Shown piece after piece: positions 24,256 through 33,130 of a stretch of DNA of 64,000 nt. Location: positions 19,399-83,398 of IMG/VR virus record IMGVR_UViG_3300050015_000481; one strand, 5' to 3'. A program made the translations under genes and the position numbers. Each line of letters starts with the position of its first letter. Position 1 is the first letter of the stretch. The DNA is from a virus. The notes beneath the pieces are model-generated. The model was given only the letters and a program-made list of their open reading frames with translations. It was not told where the DNA came from and searched no databases.

Positions 24256-25638
24256 ATGAACGGAAAGATTAGAATTTTATTCTACAACCTTGATTCAGCG
24301 GGAGTAAACTACTTCAGAACATTAACACCAGCACAAGAACTTCAAAGAAATCATTCAGACGAATTTTTCGTTGAAATTAATCCACAAATTGATTTTAATG
24401 ACCCAAAGTATATTGATTACTTAAGATCATTTCATATTATACATTATCATCGTCAATTTCTTGGTGAAACAAAGGACATGATAAACTTAGCTACTGAATT
24501 AAGAAAATCGGGAACTATATTAATAGTGGATATTGATGACTACTGGCAGTTACATAAGAAACATCCGTTCTACACACTGAACCTTGAAAAGAAAATGCAT
24601 ATTCCAATAATGGAAAATCTTAAGATCGCTGATTACGTTACCACTACAACCGATTTATTTGCTGAAGAAATTCGCAAAGTAACTGGTAGAGATAATGTTG
24701 GGGTGTTTTATAACAGCATTGACCCTACATGGATGAAACAATTTCAGAATAACAGGAAGCCTGACCCTGATGGACTTGTAAGAATTACATACATGGCTGG
24801 TTCTTCTCACATGGGCGACATGGAACAACTTGATGGCGTATTCAACGTATTATCAAATGACTCAGACCTTAAGGACAAATTTAAAGTAATACTTGCTGGT
24901 TGGGATACTGAAGGTAACACGACTGATATCACATTCAATCAGGAATTTGGAACAATACTTCAAAAGAAAGGCTTATGGACACCACAGACTGTTAAGGCAA
25001 TTAATAGATCGAGGGGTGATGTTGATAAAATTCCTAAATTACCAGAAGATTTAAAAGAAAAATTCAGAGGCAAAATATTTGATCAGAAACAACGTGATAT
25101 CAAATCAACAGAAAGCGTATACCTTGTATATGAAAAAATCTTGACTGATAATCATCACATGATCAATAATCCCGACTATATTGAGTGGCTTAATAATTTT
25201 GAAAGAAATATTAAGTACGATAACGAAGGTAACTTTGCTCGTAGATGGACACAGAAAGCCAACACATATGCACAAGTTCTTGATGAAACTGATATAGTGA
25301 TTGCACCGCTTGCTGACAATTCATTCAACTGGATGAAATCGAATTTGAAACAAGTAGAGTGTTGGACAAGAAAACTTCCAATTGTTTGTTCAGATATTCC
25401 ACCATATAATGTTGATGGTAAGCATATGGAAAATTGTGTGTTGATTCCTGCAGAAAAGAATGCAAGAAAATACTGGCAGAAATACTTAAAGAAACTCATA
25501 CTTGATGCTGATCTCCGTAAACAACTTGGCGAACAACTATATGAAGACTTTAAAGATGAATATAACTTAGCAACGGTTACAAAAAAACGTGCTGACTTTT
25601 ATAAAGCAGCAGTTGCAAAAACATTAGCAGTAGTTTAA
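24256..25638 (+). CDS. Glycosyltransferase (GT4-like, GT-B fold)
   Basis: This is a 460-residue protein. The N-terminal lobe begins IRILFYNLDSAGVNYFR, continues with IIHYHRQF and IVDIDDYW, and the C-terminal lobe contains ITYMAGSSHMGDMEQL, FKVILAGWD and a late conserved segment (WTRKLPIVCSDIPPY followed by NCVLIPAEK). This is the order expected for GT4-like retaining enzymes. A ~100-residue insertion between the lobes is unusual. It probably glycosylates DNA, a virion protein or a host surface polymer. No signal peptide is present. It opens a unit whose other members are unknown, probably structural, proteins. Confidence 0.8.
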   Translation: MNGKIRILFYNLDSAGVNYFRTLTPAQELQRNHSDEFFVEINPQIDFNDPKYIDYLRSFHIIHYHRQFLGETKDMINLATELRKSGTILIVDIDDYWQLHKKHPFYTLNLEKKMHIPIMENLKIADYVTTTTDLFAEEIRKVTGRDNVGVFYNSIDPTWMKQFQNNRKPDPDGLVRITYMAGSSHMGDMEQLDGVFNVLSNDSDLKDKFKVILAGWDTEGNTTDITFNQEFGTILQKKGLWTPQTVKAINRSRGDVDKIPKLPEDLKEKFRGKIFDQKQRDIKSTESVYLVYEKILTDNHHMINNPDYIEWLNNFERNIKYDNEGNFARRWTQKANTYAQVLDETDIVIAPLADNSFNWMKSNLKQVECWTRKLPIVCSDIPPYNVDGKHMENCVLIPAEKNARKYWQKYLKKLILDADLRKQLGEQLYEDFKDEYNLATVTKKRADFYKAAVAKTLAVV

Positions 25639-25650
25639 TATAAAAACAAA

Positions 25651-26064
25651 ATGAAAAAATCAAAAAAAGAGCAGAAGAAAGCTCGTAAAGAAGAAAAACA
25701 AGTTCGCTCAACAGTAATAGAAGCATTTGCTGGAAGAAATACCGAAAACGCAGATAAATTACAAAAAGCGAATAGGAAAAATAAAAAGATCGATAACGTC
25801 TTGATTCAAAGTTTAACTCAATCAGTTTTATTTAACAAGAGTATGATAAAAAGAGACAGAAATCAAACAAAAAAATGGCAAGAATCTTATTATCAGCATT
25901 TATTTACTGAATTCAAGACCTTCATTGATAAATATAACGAAGGACTTCAGGTTAAGGGTGATAAATTATCTACCAGAGTGAACGACTTAAAAATAACGAA
26001 GAGAAATCTTCAAAATGAAATTGATAAACTTGAATTAAAGAAGAAAGTGTTAGCCAATGTTTAA
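25651..26064 (+). CDS. Coiled-coil hypothetical protein
   Basis: This 137-residue protein is strongly basic at its N-terminus (KKSKKEQKKARKEEKQ) and ends in a long predicted coiled coil (about residues 95-135, NDLKITKRNLQNEIDKLELK). It has no enzymatic motif. It overlaps the next gene by 8 bases, so the two are coupled. It may be a scaffold or tail-assembly factor; this is inferred from shape and position only. Confidence 0.65.
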   Translation: MKKSKKEQKKARKEEKQVRSTVIEAFAGRNTENADKLQKANRKNKKIDNVLIQSLTQSVLFNKSMIKRDRNQTKKWQESYYQHLFTEFKTFIDKYNEGLQVKGDKLSTRVNDLKITKRNLQNEIDKLELKKKVLANV

Positions 26065-27037
26065 TTTTTTAAAGAAAGCATATTTCTGGTGTTATATTAA
26101 GATACATACTATTTTAATAAGTATTAGCATTGCTTTGTATAATACTGAACAGGATATACTTAAAGCAGACCCTAATGATCTGACCGAAAAAGATAAAAGA
26201 ACCACAAGAAAACTTCATAGGAATCCTACTCTTGAAAAATTTTACGCAGGTAAAACTGATGAAAAGTACGTACAGGAATATTATGAAATCCTGAAGAAAG
26301 CTGATAAATTCATGCGTACTGCAACGCCACATCAAATGGCACTCGCAGCAGATAAACGTGGTACTAATTACGGTATGAAAGATCAATATGGTAGAAGATA
26401 TGAGCATTATGGTTTCTATGACGACAAGCACAAACACGCAGGTAAAACAGTTGGTGAAATACTCGTAGCAGAATTTGAAGAAAGACGTACTAAAGATGAT
26501 GATTATGAAATTCTGCATATCTTTAACAATAAACCAATTGAAGTCGGTTTAGGAAGAATTTTTGATGTGGTTAAGAAAACCGACAAGGTTGAAACAGTAC
26601 CAGTGATTTCGAGTATAACCAAAACTGAAAGTGCTGAGATAGCCAATGTTACTGATTATCAACAACAGAATGTATATGAGGTAAATGATATGCTTGAGAG
26701 ATCAAAGTCATTTGAATTTCCAATAAAAGTTTTGAGAGAAAATTATAGTAGTAAAAACAAAATCGAACAACTTACTGAATTTCTTCATGTAAAAAAGATT
26801 GGTTTTGAATACAGGCAATTGGAATTTTTTATACCTTTGAAATTTAAATCAACTGAGCTTACCGAAGACAGCGACATATTTAAAGAACTTATTGACATTA
26901 AAGAAGTTTATTTACATGGTGATTATGGTGAGCTTATTGGGTATGGAGTAATTAAATACATAAAAAGAATAACACATAATGAAACTCACGATGTGCTGAA
27001 ATTCGAAGCAATCGAAATGCAGAACGTGAGAACCTAA
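26057..27037 (+). CDS. Hypothetical protein with N-terminal membrane-like helix
   Basis: This is a 326-residue protein. Residues 4-30 are hydrophobic (AYFWCYIKIHTILISISIAL) and could be a membrane anchor or amphipathic helix. Residues about 75-150 contain a motif-rich part with ADKRGTNYGMKDQYGRRYEHYGFYD. The C-terminal 100 residues are beta-rich. No family is recognised. It lies in a run of genes leading to the baseplate block and may belong to virion assembly. Confidence 0.6.
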   Translation: MFNFLKKAYFWCYIKIHTILISISIALYNTEQDILKADPNDLTEKDKRTTRKLHRNPTLEKFYAGKTDEKYVQEYYEILKKADKFMRTATPHQMALAADKRGTNYGMKDQYGRRYEHYGFYDDKHKHAGKTVGEILVAEFEERRTKDDDYEILHIFNNKPIEVGLGRIFDVVKKTDKVETVPVISSITKTESAEIANVTDYQQQNVYEVNDMLERSKSFEFPIKVLRENYSSKNKIEQLTEFLHVKKIGFEYRQLEFFIPLKFKSTELTEDSDIFKELIDIKEVYLHGDYGELIGYGVIKYIKRITHNETHDVLKFEAIEMQNVRT

Positions 27038-27050
27038 TAATCAAATTAAT

Positions 27051-27518
27051 ATGGGAAATTTTTTGGAAGACTTAAAAAAATCTGTAGAAACTGGTGAATT
27101 TAATTCCGAAGCAGCTAAAAAAATAATCGAAGTGAGTAAACTCGCTGACGAAAAAGCAAAAGGAAATGCTTTTAAGATGGTTCAAGATCGTCTTGAAAAA
27201 GCTGGATACAATGATGCAATTCCTGAAGAAGAAAGGATTGAACTTAATTCAGAATACGAACAGGAAATGGAAAAGATTAAAAAACAGGATGCTGAAAATA
27301 AACGAATTGCGGATTTAACAAATTTAGCCGATAAACAAATTGCATTACTGATAGAAATGAACGACATGGTGATGGCAAGTATTACCGATATGATGTCATT
27401 TGTTACTGAACTTGAAGAAAAATTCAAGAAAGAAATTGAAGATAAAAACCCGATTTTTATCAGCCTTACACAAGAAATAGCAAAAATCAAAAACAAATAT
27501 AATATTACTAACAATTAA
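27051..27518 (+). CDS. Helical hypothetical protein
   Basis: This 155-residue, almost entirely helical, acidic protein begins MGNFLEDLKKSVETGEF and has heptad-like Leu/Ile spacing from residue 60 to 150. The run of Met residues near 100-118 (LIEMNDMVMASITDMMSF) is striking. It has no catalytic motif. It lies in the same unit as the flanking genes (gaps of about 13 bases). A tail-assembly chaperone or scaffold role would fit, without proof. Confidence 0.6.
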   Translation: MGNFLEDLKKSVETGEFNSEAAKKIIEVSKLADEKAKGNAFKMVQDRLEKAGYNDAIPEEERIELNSEYEQEMEKIKKQDAENKRIADLTNLADKQIALLIEMNDMVMASITDMMSFVTELEEKFKKEIEDKNPIFISLTQEIAKIKNKYNITNN

Positions 27519-27531
27519 AAATTAATTATTT

Positions 27532-28011
27532 ATGGCAAAAATTCAAAAAGCATCTGAAGAGATGGAAAACCTTTTCGATGAGGTAAAAGACACTACAACA
27601 GTGAAAGAATGGCTTAAATTCGAAGTTCTTTGTAATAATAAACAAAAAGAACTGTACAAAATCGTCAAAGCAAATGAAATCGTTGAAATCCTTACTGATG
27701 GAGTAAACTTCGCAGTGATATTCAATGAAGAAATCTTTGATCAACTCCCTGAAGATATGAAAAGAATGGCAATTACTGAATGCCTTGCAGGTGTTTGTGT
27801 AAACGAAAATGATGTTGTATCATTGGAGAAGCCAAATTTCAGTACTTACAGAGGCATCTTACAGAAGTTCGGTCACGACCCGATAATTGTACTGCATGAA
27901 AGCATTAAGAGTCTCTATGACGCTCAAAAGCAGAAAGCAGACGAAGAAAAGGCACAGAAGAAAGAAAAGAAAGGCAAAAAGGGTGCTTTTGCTAAAGCAT
28001 TCGAAGAGTAA
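27532..28011 (+). CDS. Hypothetical protein resembling phage metallopeptidase with lost active site
   Basis: This is a 159-residue protein. The order of elements (VNFAVIFNEEIFDQLPEDMKR, ITECLAGV, then VVSLEKPNF and a final KFG) parallels putative phage metallopeptidases of the SprT-like kind, in which the middle segment is HELxH. Here both His are replaced (TECLAG), so if related it is inactive. The C-terminus is a Lys/Ala-rich tail (KGKKGAFAKAFEE) typical of nucleic-acid- or capsid-associated proteins. The family link is tentative. A terminator follows directly. Confidence 0.45.
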   Translation: MAKIQKASEEMENLFDEVKDTTTVKEWLKFEVLCNNKQKELYKIVKANEIVEILTDGVNFAVIFNEEIFDQLPEDMKRMAITECLAGVCVNENDVVSLEKPNFSTYRGILQKFGHDPIIVLHESIKSLYDAQKQKADEEKAQKKEKKGKKGAFAKAFEE

Positions 28012-28030
28012 TTCATATTATTTTATTTGA

Positions 28031-28060
28031 AATCCCGATAATCACTTGTCGGGATTTTTT
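28031..28060 (+). terminator. Rho-independent terminator
   Basis: AATCCCGA pairs with TCGGGATT across a 10-base loop, followed by T6. It ends the unit before the baseplate operon. Confidence 0.88.
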
Positions 28061-28068
28061 ATTTATAA

Positions 28069-28077
28069 GTATTTATA
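28069..28077 (+). promoter_or_regulatory. GTATTTATW phage promoter motif
   Basis: GTATTTATA lies 15 bases before the gp25-like gene and after a terminator. It is the apparent promoter of the baseplate operon. Confidence 0.65.
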
Positions 28078-28092
28078 GAAAAATCTTTTATA

Positions 28093-28491
28093 ATGCAATC
28101 ATATAATATCAAATATCCGCTTCAAGATAACGTAGAGACAAATACTTATTTTAAAATGACTCAGGTAACTAAGGATGCATTTAGTTCTGACTTGCTTTTA
28201 TTACTACTGACTCAAAAGGGTGAAAGATATTACGAACCAGATTATGGCACTGACTTACTAAAATACATATTTGAACCCAATGATAATTTAACTGCAACTG
28301 ATGTAGAACAAGATATAAAAAAAACTGTTTCGCTTTACATACCTGCACTTAAAATTACAAATGTTACATTTAATCAGAATACAGATGATCAAGGACAACC
28401 AATCGATGCAAATCAATTGAATGTCAACATTAAATTCACATATAATGAAGATGCATTTACCGAAGCTGGTGAGATTGATTTAAACTTTTAA
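28093..28491 (+). CDS. Baseplate wedge protein, gp25/GPW-like
   Basis: This is a 132-residue protein of the GPW/gp25 family that joins the sheath initiator to the baseplate wedge in contractile tails. Typical features are the N-terminal VTKDAFSSDLLLLLLTQKGERYYEPDYGTDLLKYIFEP segment (residues about 24-62), where the GER/GTDLL pattern is diagnostic, and a C-terminal strand pair. Length is normal. It is followed 3 bases later by the gp6/J-like gene, the same order as in T4-like and P2-like phages. Confidence 0.88.
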   Translation: MQSYNIKYPLQDNVETNTYFKMTQVTKDAFSSDLLLLLLTQKGERYYEPDYGTDLLKYIFEPNDNLTATDVEQDIKKTVSLYIPALKITNVTFNQNTDDQGQPIDANQLNVNIKFTYNEDAFTEAGEIDLNF

Positions 28492-28494
28492 AAT

Positions 28495-30336
28495 ATGGCA
28501 ACAGATACAACAACAAACGTGATAAGATATGGTTCACGAACATTTGGCGAAATTCGCACAGACTTAATTTCATTAATTAAACAAACCTACCCAGAAGTTC
28601 TTTCAGACTTTACGGATTCAAGCGTTGGTGCAATGCTTATTGATGTGAATGCAGGTATTGGTAACAACTTGGCAATTAATACCGACAGAGCATTCCAAGA
28701 AACTCAATTGGAATACGCACAGCAACGTGCATCAATACTGAATATTGCAAAGAACATGGGTTTCAATATCCCAGCAAAACGTCCTTCAGTTACGGTAGTT
28801 GACTTCACAGTTACAGTGCCAGTACTTGGTGATGCTCCAGATGCAAGTTATTTTCCTGTATTAGCTGCTGGTGCACAGGTTATTGGTGGTGGTAAAATAT
28901 TTGAAACAACAGATAAGATTGACTTCAGCACACCATTGAGTAATTTAGGCACACCAAATCGTGCATGGTATCCAAATAAAGACCCTAACGGTATAATTGT
29001 TAGTTACAGGGTGGTAAAAAGAGAAGTGGTGGTTAATGGTTCAAGCAATATATTTAAAAGAACAATTGCCAGCACAGACGTAGTTCCATTTTTTCAAGTA
29101 ACACTGCCTGACCCAGATGTATTGGAAGTCAGTAATATTATCTTAATGGAAGGTACGAATTTTAGTTCAAACCCAACCGATGGCGATTTTAATAATCCCA
29201 GCCTTCAGTATTATGAAGTTGATGCACTTGCACAACAGAGAGTTTTCACTATTGACCCTAACAACTCCAAACCAAATGCTGATGGTATCAAAGCAGCTAC
29301 TTGGATAGACGTAACGAAGAAATTCATAAAAGAATTTACACCAAATGGTTTCTGTCGTATAACCTTCGGCTCTGGAGATTCTGATGTTAATGCATTTAAA
29401 CAAGGATTCTTAAAAGCAGGTGTTAGTAATATTTCATTTCTTGATAATTTCTTAAATAATACAGCTTTAGGTGAAAAGCTCAAAGCAAACTACACATTAT
29501 TCATTAAATATAAAACTGGTGGTGGTAGCAATTCAAACGTTGGTGCTGCAACATTAACACAACTTGGCAATTATAATTTAACTGTTCAAGGTTCTCGTCA
29601 GGATTATAATCAATCAGTACAAAGGAGTTTAATTGTTAATAATCCAATACCTGCTATTGGTGGTAATGATGGTCTGAGCACAGAGCAAATCAGACAATTA
29701 ATTAAATACAATTTTGCTAGTCAGAACAGGGATGTTACGTTAACTGACTATCTTCTACAGCTTTACAAGATGCCCGGGCAGTTTGGTTCACCATTTCGTG
29801 CAAATGCATTTAAATTAAATAATAAAGTTGTTATTTCAATGTTAGGTATTGGTGATGATGGTAAGTTGTCAAATACCAGCAACACATTATTACTGAGCAA
29901 TATCAGCGAATATCTTAGTTATTATCGAATGATTAATGATTATGTTGAAATAAAAAATGGCAAAATATTCAATTTGGGATTTGATATTGATGTATACGTG
30001 CAGAATATCACGGATAATCAGATTGCCAATAGCATTATTAGTATAGTCAGGAACTATTTTGATATTAACAATTACGAAATGAATCAGGATATTTTCTTGG
30101 GTCCGCTTCAAAAGCAGATTCTGTCAGCAAATGGCGTTATTAACGTTATTAATATTGTTGCATATAATAAAGTCGGTGGTTTGTATTCAAATAATGCAAT
30201 TTCTCAGGCTGTTGACCCAAATACTGGTCAAATAACATTGATTAACAATACGATTTACTCAACAGATGATTCGATGTTTGAAATAAAATTTCCAGAAAAG
30301 GATATAAGAGTATTTTTAAGAAAGAATGTTAGTTAA
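28495..30336 (+). CDS. Baseplate wedge protein, gp6/J-like
   Basis: This is a 613-residue protein placed directly after gp25, as in contractile phages. The N-terminus reads RTFGEIRTDLISLIKQTYPE and then DSSVGAMLIDVNAGIGNNL, close to the T4 gp6/baseplate J start. The middle contains GGNDGLSTEQIRQLIKYNF, which matches the J-like connector where consecutive blocks meet. The C-terminal part has repeated alpha/beta units (YFDINNYEMNQDIFLGPLQKQI). It forms the inner wedge ring that triggers sheath contraction. Its stop overlaps the next start by one base. Confidence 0.88.
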   Translation: MATDTTTNVIRYGSRTFGEIRTDLISLIKQTYPEVLSDFTDSSVGAMLIDVNAGIGNNLAINTDRAFQETQLEYAQQRASILNIAKNMGFNIPAKRPSVTVVDFTVTVPVLGDAPDASYFPVLAAGAQVIGGGKIFETTDKIDFSTPLSNLGTPNRAWYPNKDPNGIIVSYRVVKREVVVNGSSNIFKRTIASTDVVPFFQVTLPDPDVLEVSNIILMEGTNFSSNPTDGDFNNPSLQYYEVDALAQQRVFTIDPNNSKPNADGIKAATWIDVTKKFIKEFTPNGFCRITFGSGDSDVNAFKQGFLKAGVSNISFLDNFLNNTALGEKLKANYTLFIKYKTGGGSNSNVGAATLTQLGNYNLTVQGSRQDYNQSVQRSLIVNNPIPAIGGNDGLSTEQIRQLIKYNFASQNRDVTLTDYLLQLYKMPGQFGSPFRANAFKLNNKVVISMLGIGDDGKLSNTSNTLLLSNISEYLSYYRMINDYVEIKNGKIFNLGFDIDVYVQNITDNQIANSIISIVRNYFDINNYEMNQDIFLGPLQKQILSANGVINVINIVAYNKVGGLYSNNAISQAVDPNTGQITLINNTIYSTDDSMFEIKFPEKDIRVFLRKNVS

Positions 30337-31169
30337 TGGAATTCATAAAGAAAAAAATACTGCGCATAATGACGACAGGAACTACCACTGGTTGTACCGT
30401 TACTGGTATGACTACATATCAAGTTCCCAGCGAAAATCTTTATTATACTAAATTTGGTTGTACAAAGAATACAATTATTCCAGTAACAAATTCAGGCTTT
30501 ACATATGGCTTTCAGATTTTATTAACACAAAATATCACAGATATTGGATTTCTTGATGCATATCTGGTAGATGCTCCATATGATTACATCAATATTGCAG
30601 CAACACCTGATGGTTTGAACAAATTTAAAAAGTTCCTCAGTGGTGGTACAACACTTGCTGCAAGTGGATTAATAATCAGTCATTCGAATGGCAATATTAC
30701 TGGCACAACAGTACCAAACATTCCATATACAGTAACTGGTGTTTCTTCAAGCCGTTTACCTGAATTACGTAAATATAGTACAAGTCCAGTTTTCACCAAT
30801 CAATATTTTGGTGGTGGAAGTCCAACAGTTGATGGTGTTGATTTTCCTAATTCAAATCCCCTCACACGAATTGTTTATTATCTCGGTGGAATTCAATATG
30901 TTGATTTATTAACTGGTTTTACTTCTGGCACAACATATAGTTTTGCTGGTGTAGGATATAATAGTCCGAATTTTATTAATAAACCTCTTTATAAGAATCC
31001 TAACAAAGAAAATATTATCAGCAACCCAAAAATTAACGATGATGTATTTATAGTAAGACAAGAAGTATCAGCATTTGATTCGAATTACAGATTGGAGTAC
31101 ATAAAAAACATGATTGATTTGGAAACATATGCTGGTGGTAATTTCTTTAAAATAGTAAAAAATAGTTAA
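30336..31169 (+). CDS. Putative baseplate/tail protein
   Basis: This 277-residue, Thr/Gly-rich, beta-type protein is coupled to the gp6-like gene (TAATG). The N-terminus has a Cys/Thr-rich segment (TTGTTTGCTVTGMTTY), the middle a Gly/Thr-rich part, and the C-terminus a helical segment ending in DLETYAGGNFFKIV. The position fits a baseplate wedge or fibre connector such as those that follow gp6 in large phages. No family signature was recognised. Confidence 0.6.
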   Translation: MEFIKKKILRIMTTGTTTGCTVTGMTTYQVPSENLYYTKFGCTKNTIIPVTNSGFTYGFQILLTQNITDIGFLDAYLVDAPYDYINIAATPDGLNKFKKFLSGGTTLAASGLIISHSNGNITGTTVPNIPYTVTGVSSSRLPELRKYSTSPVFTNQYFGGGSPTVDGVDFPNSNPLTRIVYYLGGIQYVDLLTGFTSGTTYSFAGVGYNSPNFINKPLYKNPNKENIISNPKINDDVFIVRQEVSAFDSNYRLEYIKNMIDLETYAGGNFFKIVKNS

Positions 31170-31171
31170 TT

Positions 31172-32107
31172 ATGACAAACCAATATTGTGAATCGGAAAT
31201 TAATGAAATAATATCATTATATTCATCTGGAATGTCATTATCAAAAATGCGTGAAATTTTAAAAAGAAAAAAGGATAACATAAAGAAAATACTTATTGAA
31301 AATAACGTTTGGGTTGAAGAGAGAGATGTTCTAAAAAAATCATTTAATGAAAAGGAAATAATTTTAATTAAGAAAATGTATTTAAATGAAAATCTTAGCA
31401 CACAAAAAATAGCAAATAATTTTAATGTTAGTAAAGAACCAATAACACGAATATTGAAAGAACTACAGATATTAAGAAGAGGTAATAGTAGTGGTATTAA
31501 AATTAATTTAACTGAAAAACAAAAAGAAAACATAAAAAATTTATATTTAAATGAATATAAAAGTGTAAAAGAAATTGGGAAAATTATTGGTTGTTCGGAT
31601 AATTTTATTAGTAAATATTTAGCAAAAAATAAATTATTAAGAAGTAGAGGTGAAGCAACCACATTATCAAAAACAGGAAAAAAACTTTCAGAAAAAACAA
31701 TAAAAAATATGAAACAAGGACAAAGAAATTTAGTCCTTAGTGGTAAGAGAAAACAAACTGGAGGTGTCTGTAAAACGTTTATTGTTGAAAATTTAACTTG
31801 TAAAGGTACATATGAAAAATCATATATTGAGTATTTATTAAAAAATAATAAAATATTGCCAGAAAATTGTAATATGATTATGACTCCGCATGGTGGATAT
31901 TATCCAGATTTTAAATATCCTAATAAATTTATTGAAATAAAATCTCCATATACGTATGATATTTTATTGGGAATTAAAAAAAGTCGTTGGAGTAACCAAT
32001 ATGATTATAAACAATTAAAAAAAATAAAATGGGTTAATGAAAATATTATGCCTGTTGAAATTGTAGTTTTTGTTAAAAATAATATTATGAAAATTAATAC
32101 TCTATAA
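31172..32107 (+). CDS. Homing endonuclease with three helix-turn-helix units and PD-(D/E)XK core
   Basis: This is a 311-residue protein. Three helix-turn-helix units of the Hin/resolvase style occur in series: SLSKMREILKRKKDNIKKIL, STQKIANNFNVSKEPITRIL and SVKEIGKIIGCSDNFISKYL. The C-terminal nuclease (about 205-290) starts CKGTYEKSYIEYLL, then GGYYPDFKYPNKFIEIKSPY, where the Asp and E-I-K pair form a PD-(D/E)XK core. It sits between two baseplate genes with gaps of 2 and 1 bases and interrupts neither. The compact fit and different composition (more Lys, Asn, Ile) indicate a mobile gene. Confidence 0.78.
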   Translation: MTNQYCESEINEIISLYSSGMSLSKMREILKRKKDNIKKILIENNVWVEERDVLKKSFNEKEIILIKKMYLNENLSTQKIANNFNVSKEPITRILKELQILRRGNSSGIKINLTEKQKENIKNLYLNEYKSVKEIGKIIGCSDNFISKYLAKNKLLRSRGEATTLSKTGKKLSEKTIKNMKQGQRNLVLSGKRKQTGGVCKTFIVENLTCKGTYEKSYIEYLLKNNKILPENCNMIMTPHGGYYPDFKYPNKFIEIKSPYTYDILLGIKKSRWSNQYDYKQLKKIKWVNENIMPVEIVVFVKNNIMKINTL

Positions 32108-32108
32108 C

Positions 32109-33041
32109 GTGGCAGTTGGCACAATAGGCATAGTAAGACCCGCAGACGTTAGTATCGATGATATTGACATGTATTACAATTATACTCCGAACAGGCAAAC
32201 AAGCAACACTGTAATGCTTCCATTGGTAGCAACAGAAATATTATCATATGCTTATTTACCAGATGCAGACCCTCTTCGTCAACCAGTAACTAACCAGAGT
32301 TTACTTGAAAATTCCAACATATTGGAAGGAATTTATAATCTAAGATTGCCAGCATCAATTTTTAATCAATTGGGAATTTACACAATTTACATCAAACCCA
32401 AAACATATAAATTACAAATTACCGATTGTAGCGTATTATCATCACTTCCAAGCGTTAATGGTATTACAATTAATGTGAATGATCTGCCTACGACCTTACA
32501 AGCCAATAATGCCTTACAGGGATTTAAGGTTGAATATCTTAATGCCGATGGTACTAAATTAAGAAATGTGGTTAGATATGTTGTTACTTCAAATAAAGTC
32601 GTTCCAGTAAATGAAAATATTGGTAATACTACGCAAAAAGCCACACGTTATCGTTTTGATGATACTGGTAGTCTGATATTTTTACAATTAACTCCAAGTA
32701 GTTCATCAGATGTGAAGCCTAATGTGTTGCCATTTATTGGCAATCCAACAGGAATTATTTTATTATCAAATACTTTCTTTTCACCACTTGCAGTTGAAGT
32801 TGAAATGGTTGATACAACTCTTGAAACACTTGCTGATATCGTTGCTGGTGAGCAAATGAAAGATGTTCAGAATGGTATTTTGACATACTATGATAAGAAC
32901 AGAAATATAATCAAACAGTTCAATTTATTTGAAGCAAAAGATCAAGTTACGAACGTACCAGTATATGAATTAAAAGAATTACGAGACACTATTGATACAA
33001 CACAAGATATTACTACCGTATTGGGTGAAATACCACAATAA
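32109..33041 (+). CDS. Putative baseplate/tail protein (GTG start)
   Basis: This is a 310-residue protein. The start is GTG at 32109, chosen because it follows the endonuclease stop by one base and begins AVGTIGIVRPADVSIDDID. It is beta-rich with Val/Thr/Pro-heavy strands in residues 60-210 and ends in a helix (LKELRDTIDTTQDITTVLG). Its place between the gp6-like block and the very large FN3 protein makes a baseplate role likely. No domain was recognised. A terminator follows. Confidence 0.6.
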   Translation: MAVGTIGIVRPADVSIDDIDMYYNYTPNRQTSNTVMLPLVATEILSYAYLPDADPLRQPVTNQSLLENSNILEGIYNLRLPASIFNQLGIYTIYIKPKTYKLQITDCSVLSSLPSVNGITINVNDLPTTLQANNALQGFKVEYLNADGTKLRNVVRYVVTSNKVVPVNENIGNTTQKATRYRFDDTGSLIFLQLTPSSSSDVKPNVLPFIGNPTGIILLSNTFFSPLAVEVEMVDTTLETLADIVAGEQMKDVQNGILTYYDKNRNIIKQFNLFEAKDQVTNVPVYELKELRDTIDTTQDITTVLGEIPQ

Positions 33042-33069
33042 TTTTCCGTTGCGCAATTCAAATGCTAAA

Positions 33070-33102
33070 AAATTCCAATTCATGAGATTGGGATTTTTTT
33101 TT
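33070..33102 (+). terminator. Rho-independent terminator
   Basis: ATTCCAAT pairs with ATTGGGAT (one T-G pair) around a 7-base loop, followed by T9. Confidence 0.8.
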
Positions 33103-33105
33103 GTC

Positions 33106-33114
33106 GTATTTATA
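33106..33114 (+). promoter_or_regulatory. GTATTTATW phage promoter motif
   Basis: GTATTTATA lies 16 bases before the GTG start at 33131, just after the terminator. Confidence 0.6.
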
Positions 33115-33130
33115 GTAAAATGTAAATCTT

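Noticed and set aside
31044-31052. GTATTTATA inside the coding sequence at 30336-31169
   Set aside because: It encodes Val-Phe-Ile in frame and is not upstream of a start codon within a reasonable distance, so it is probably a chance match in AT-rich coding DNA.
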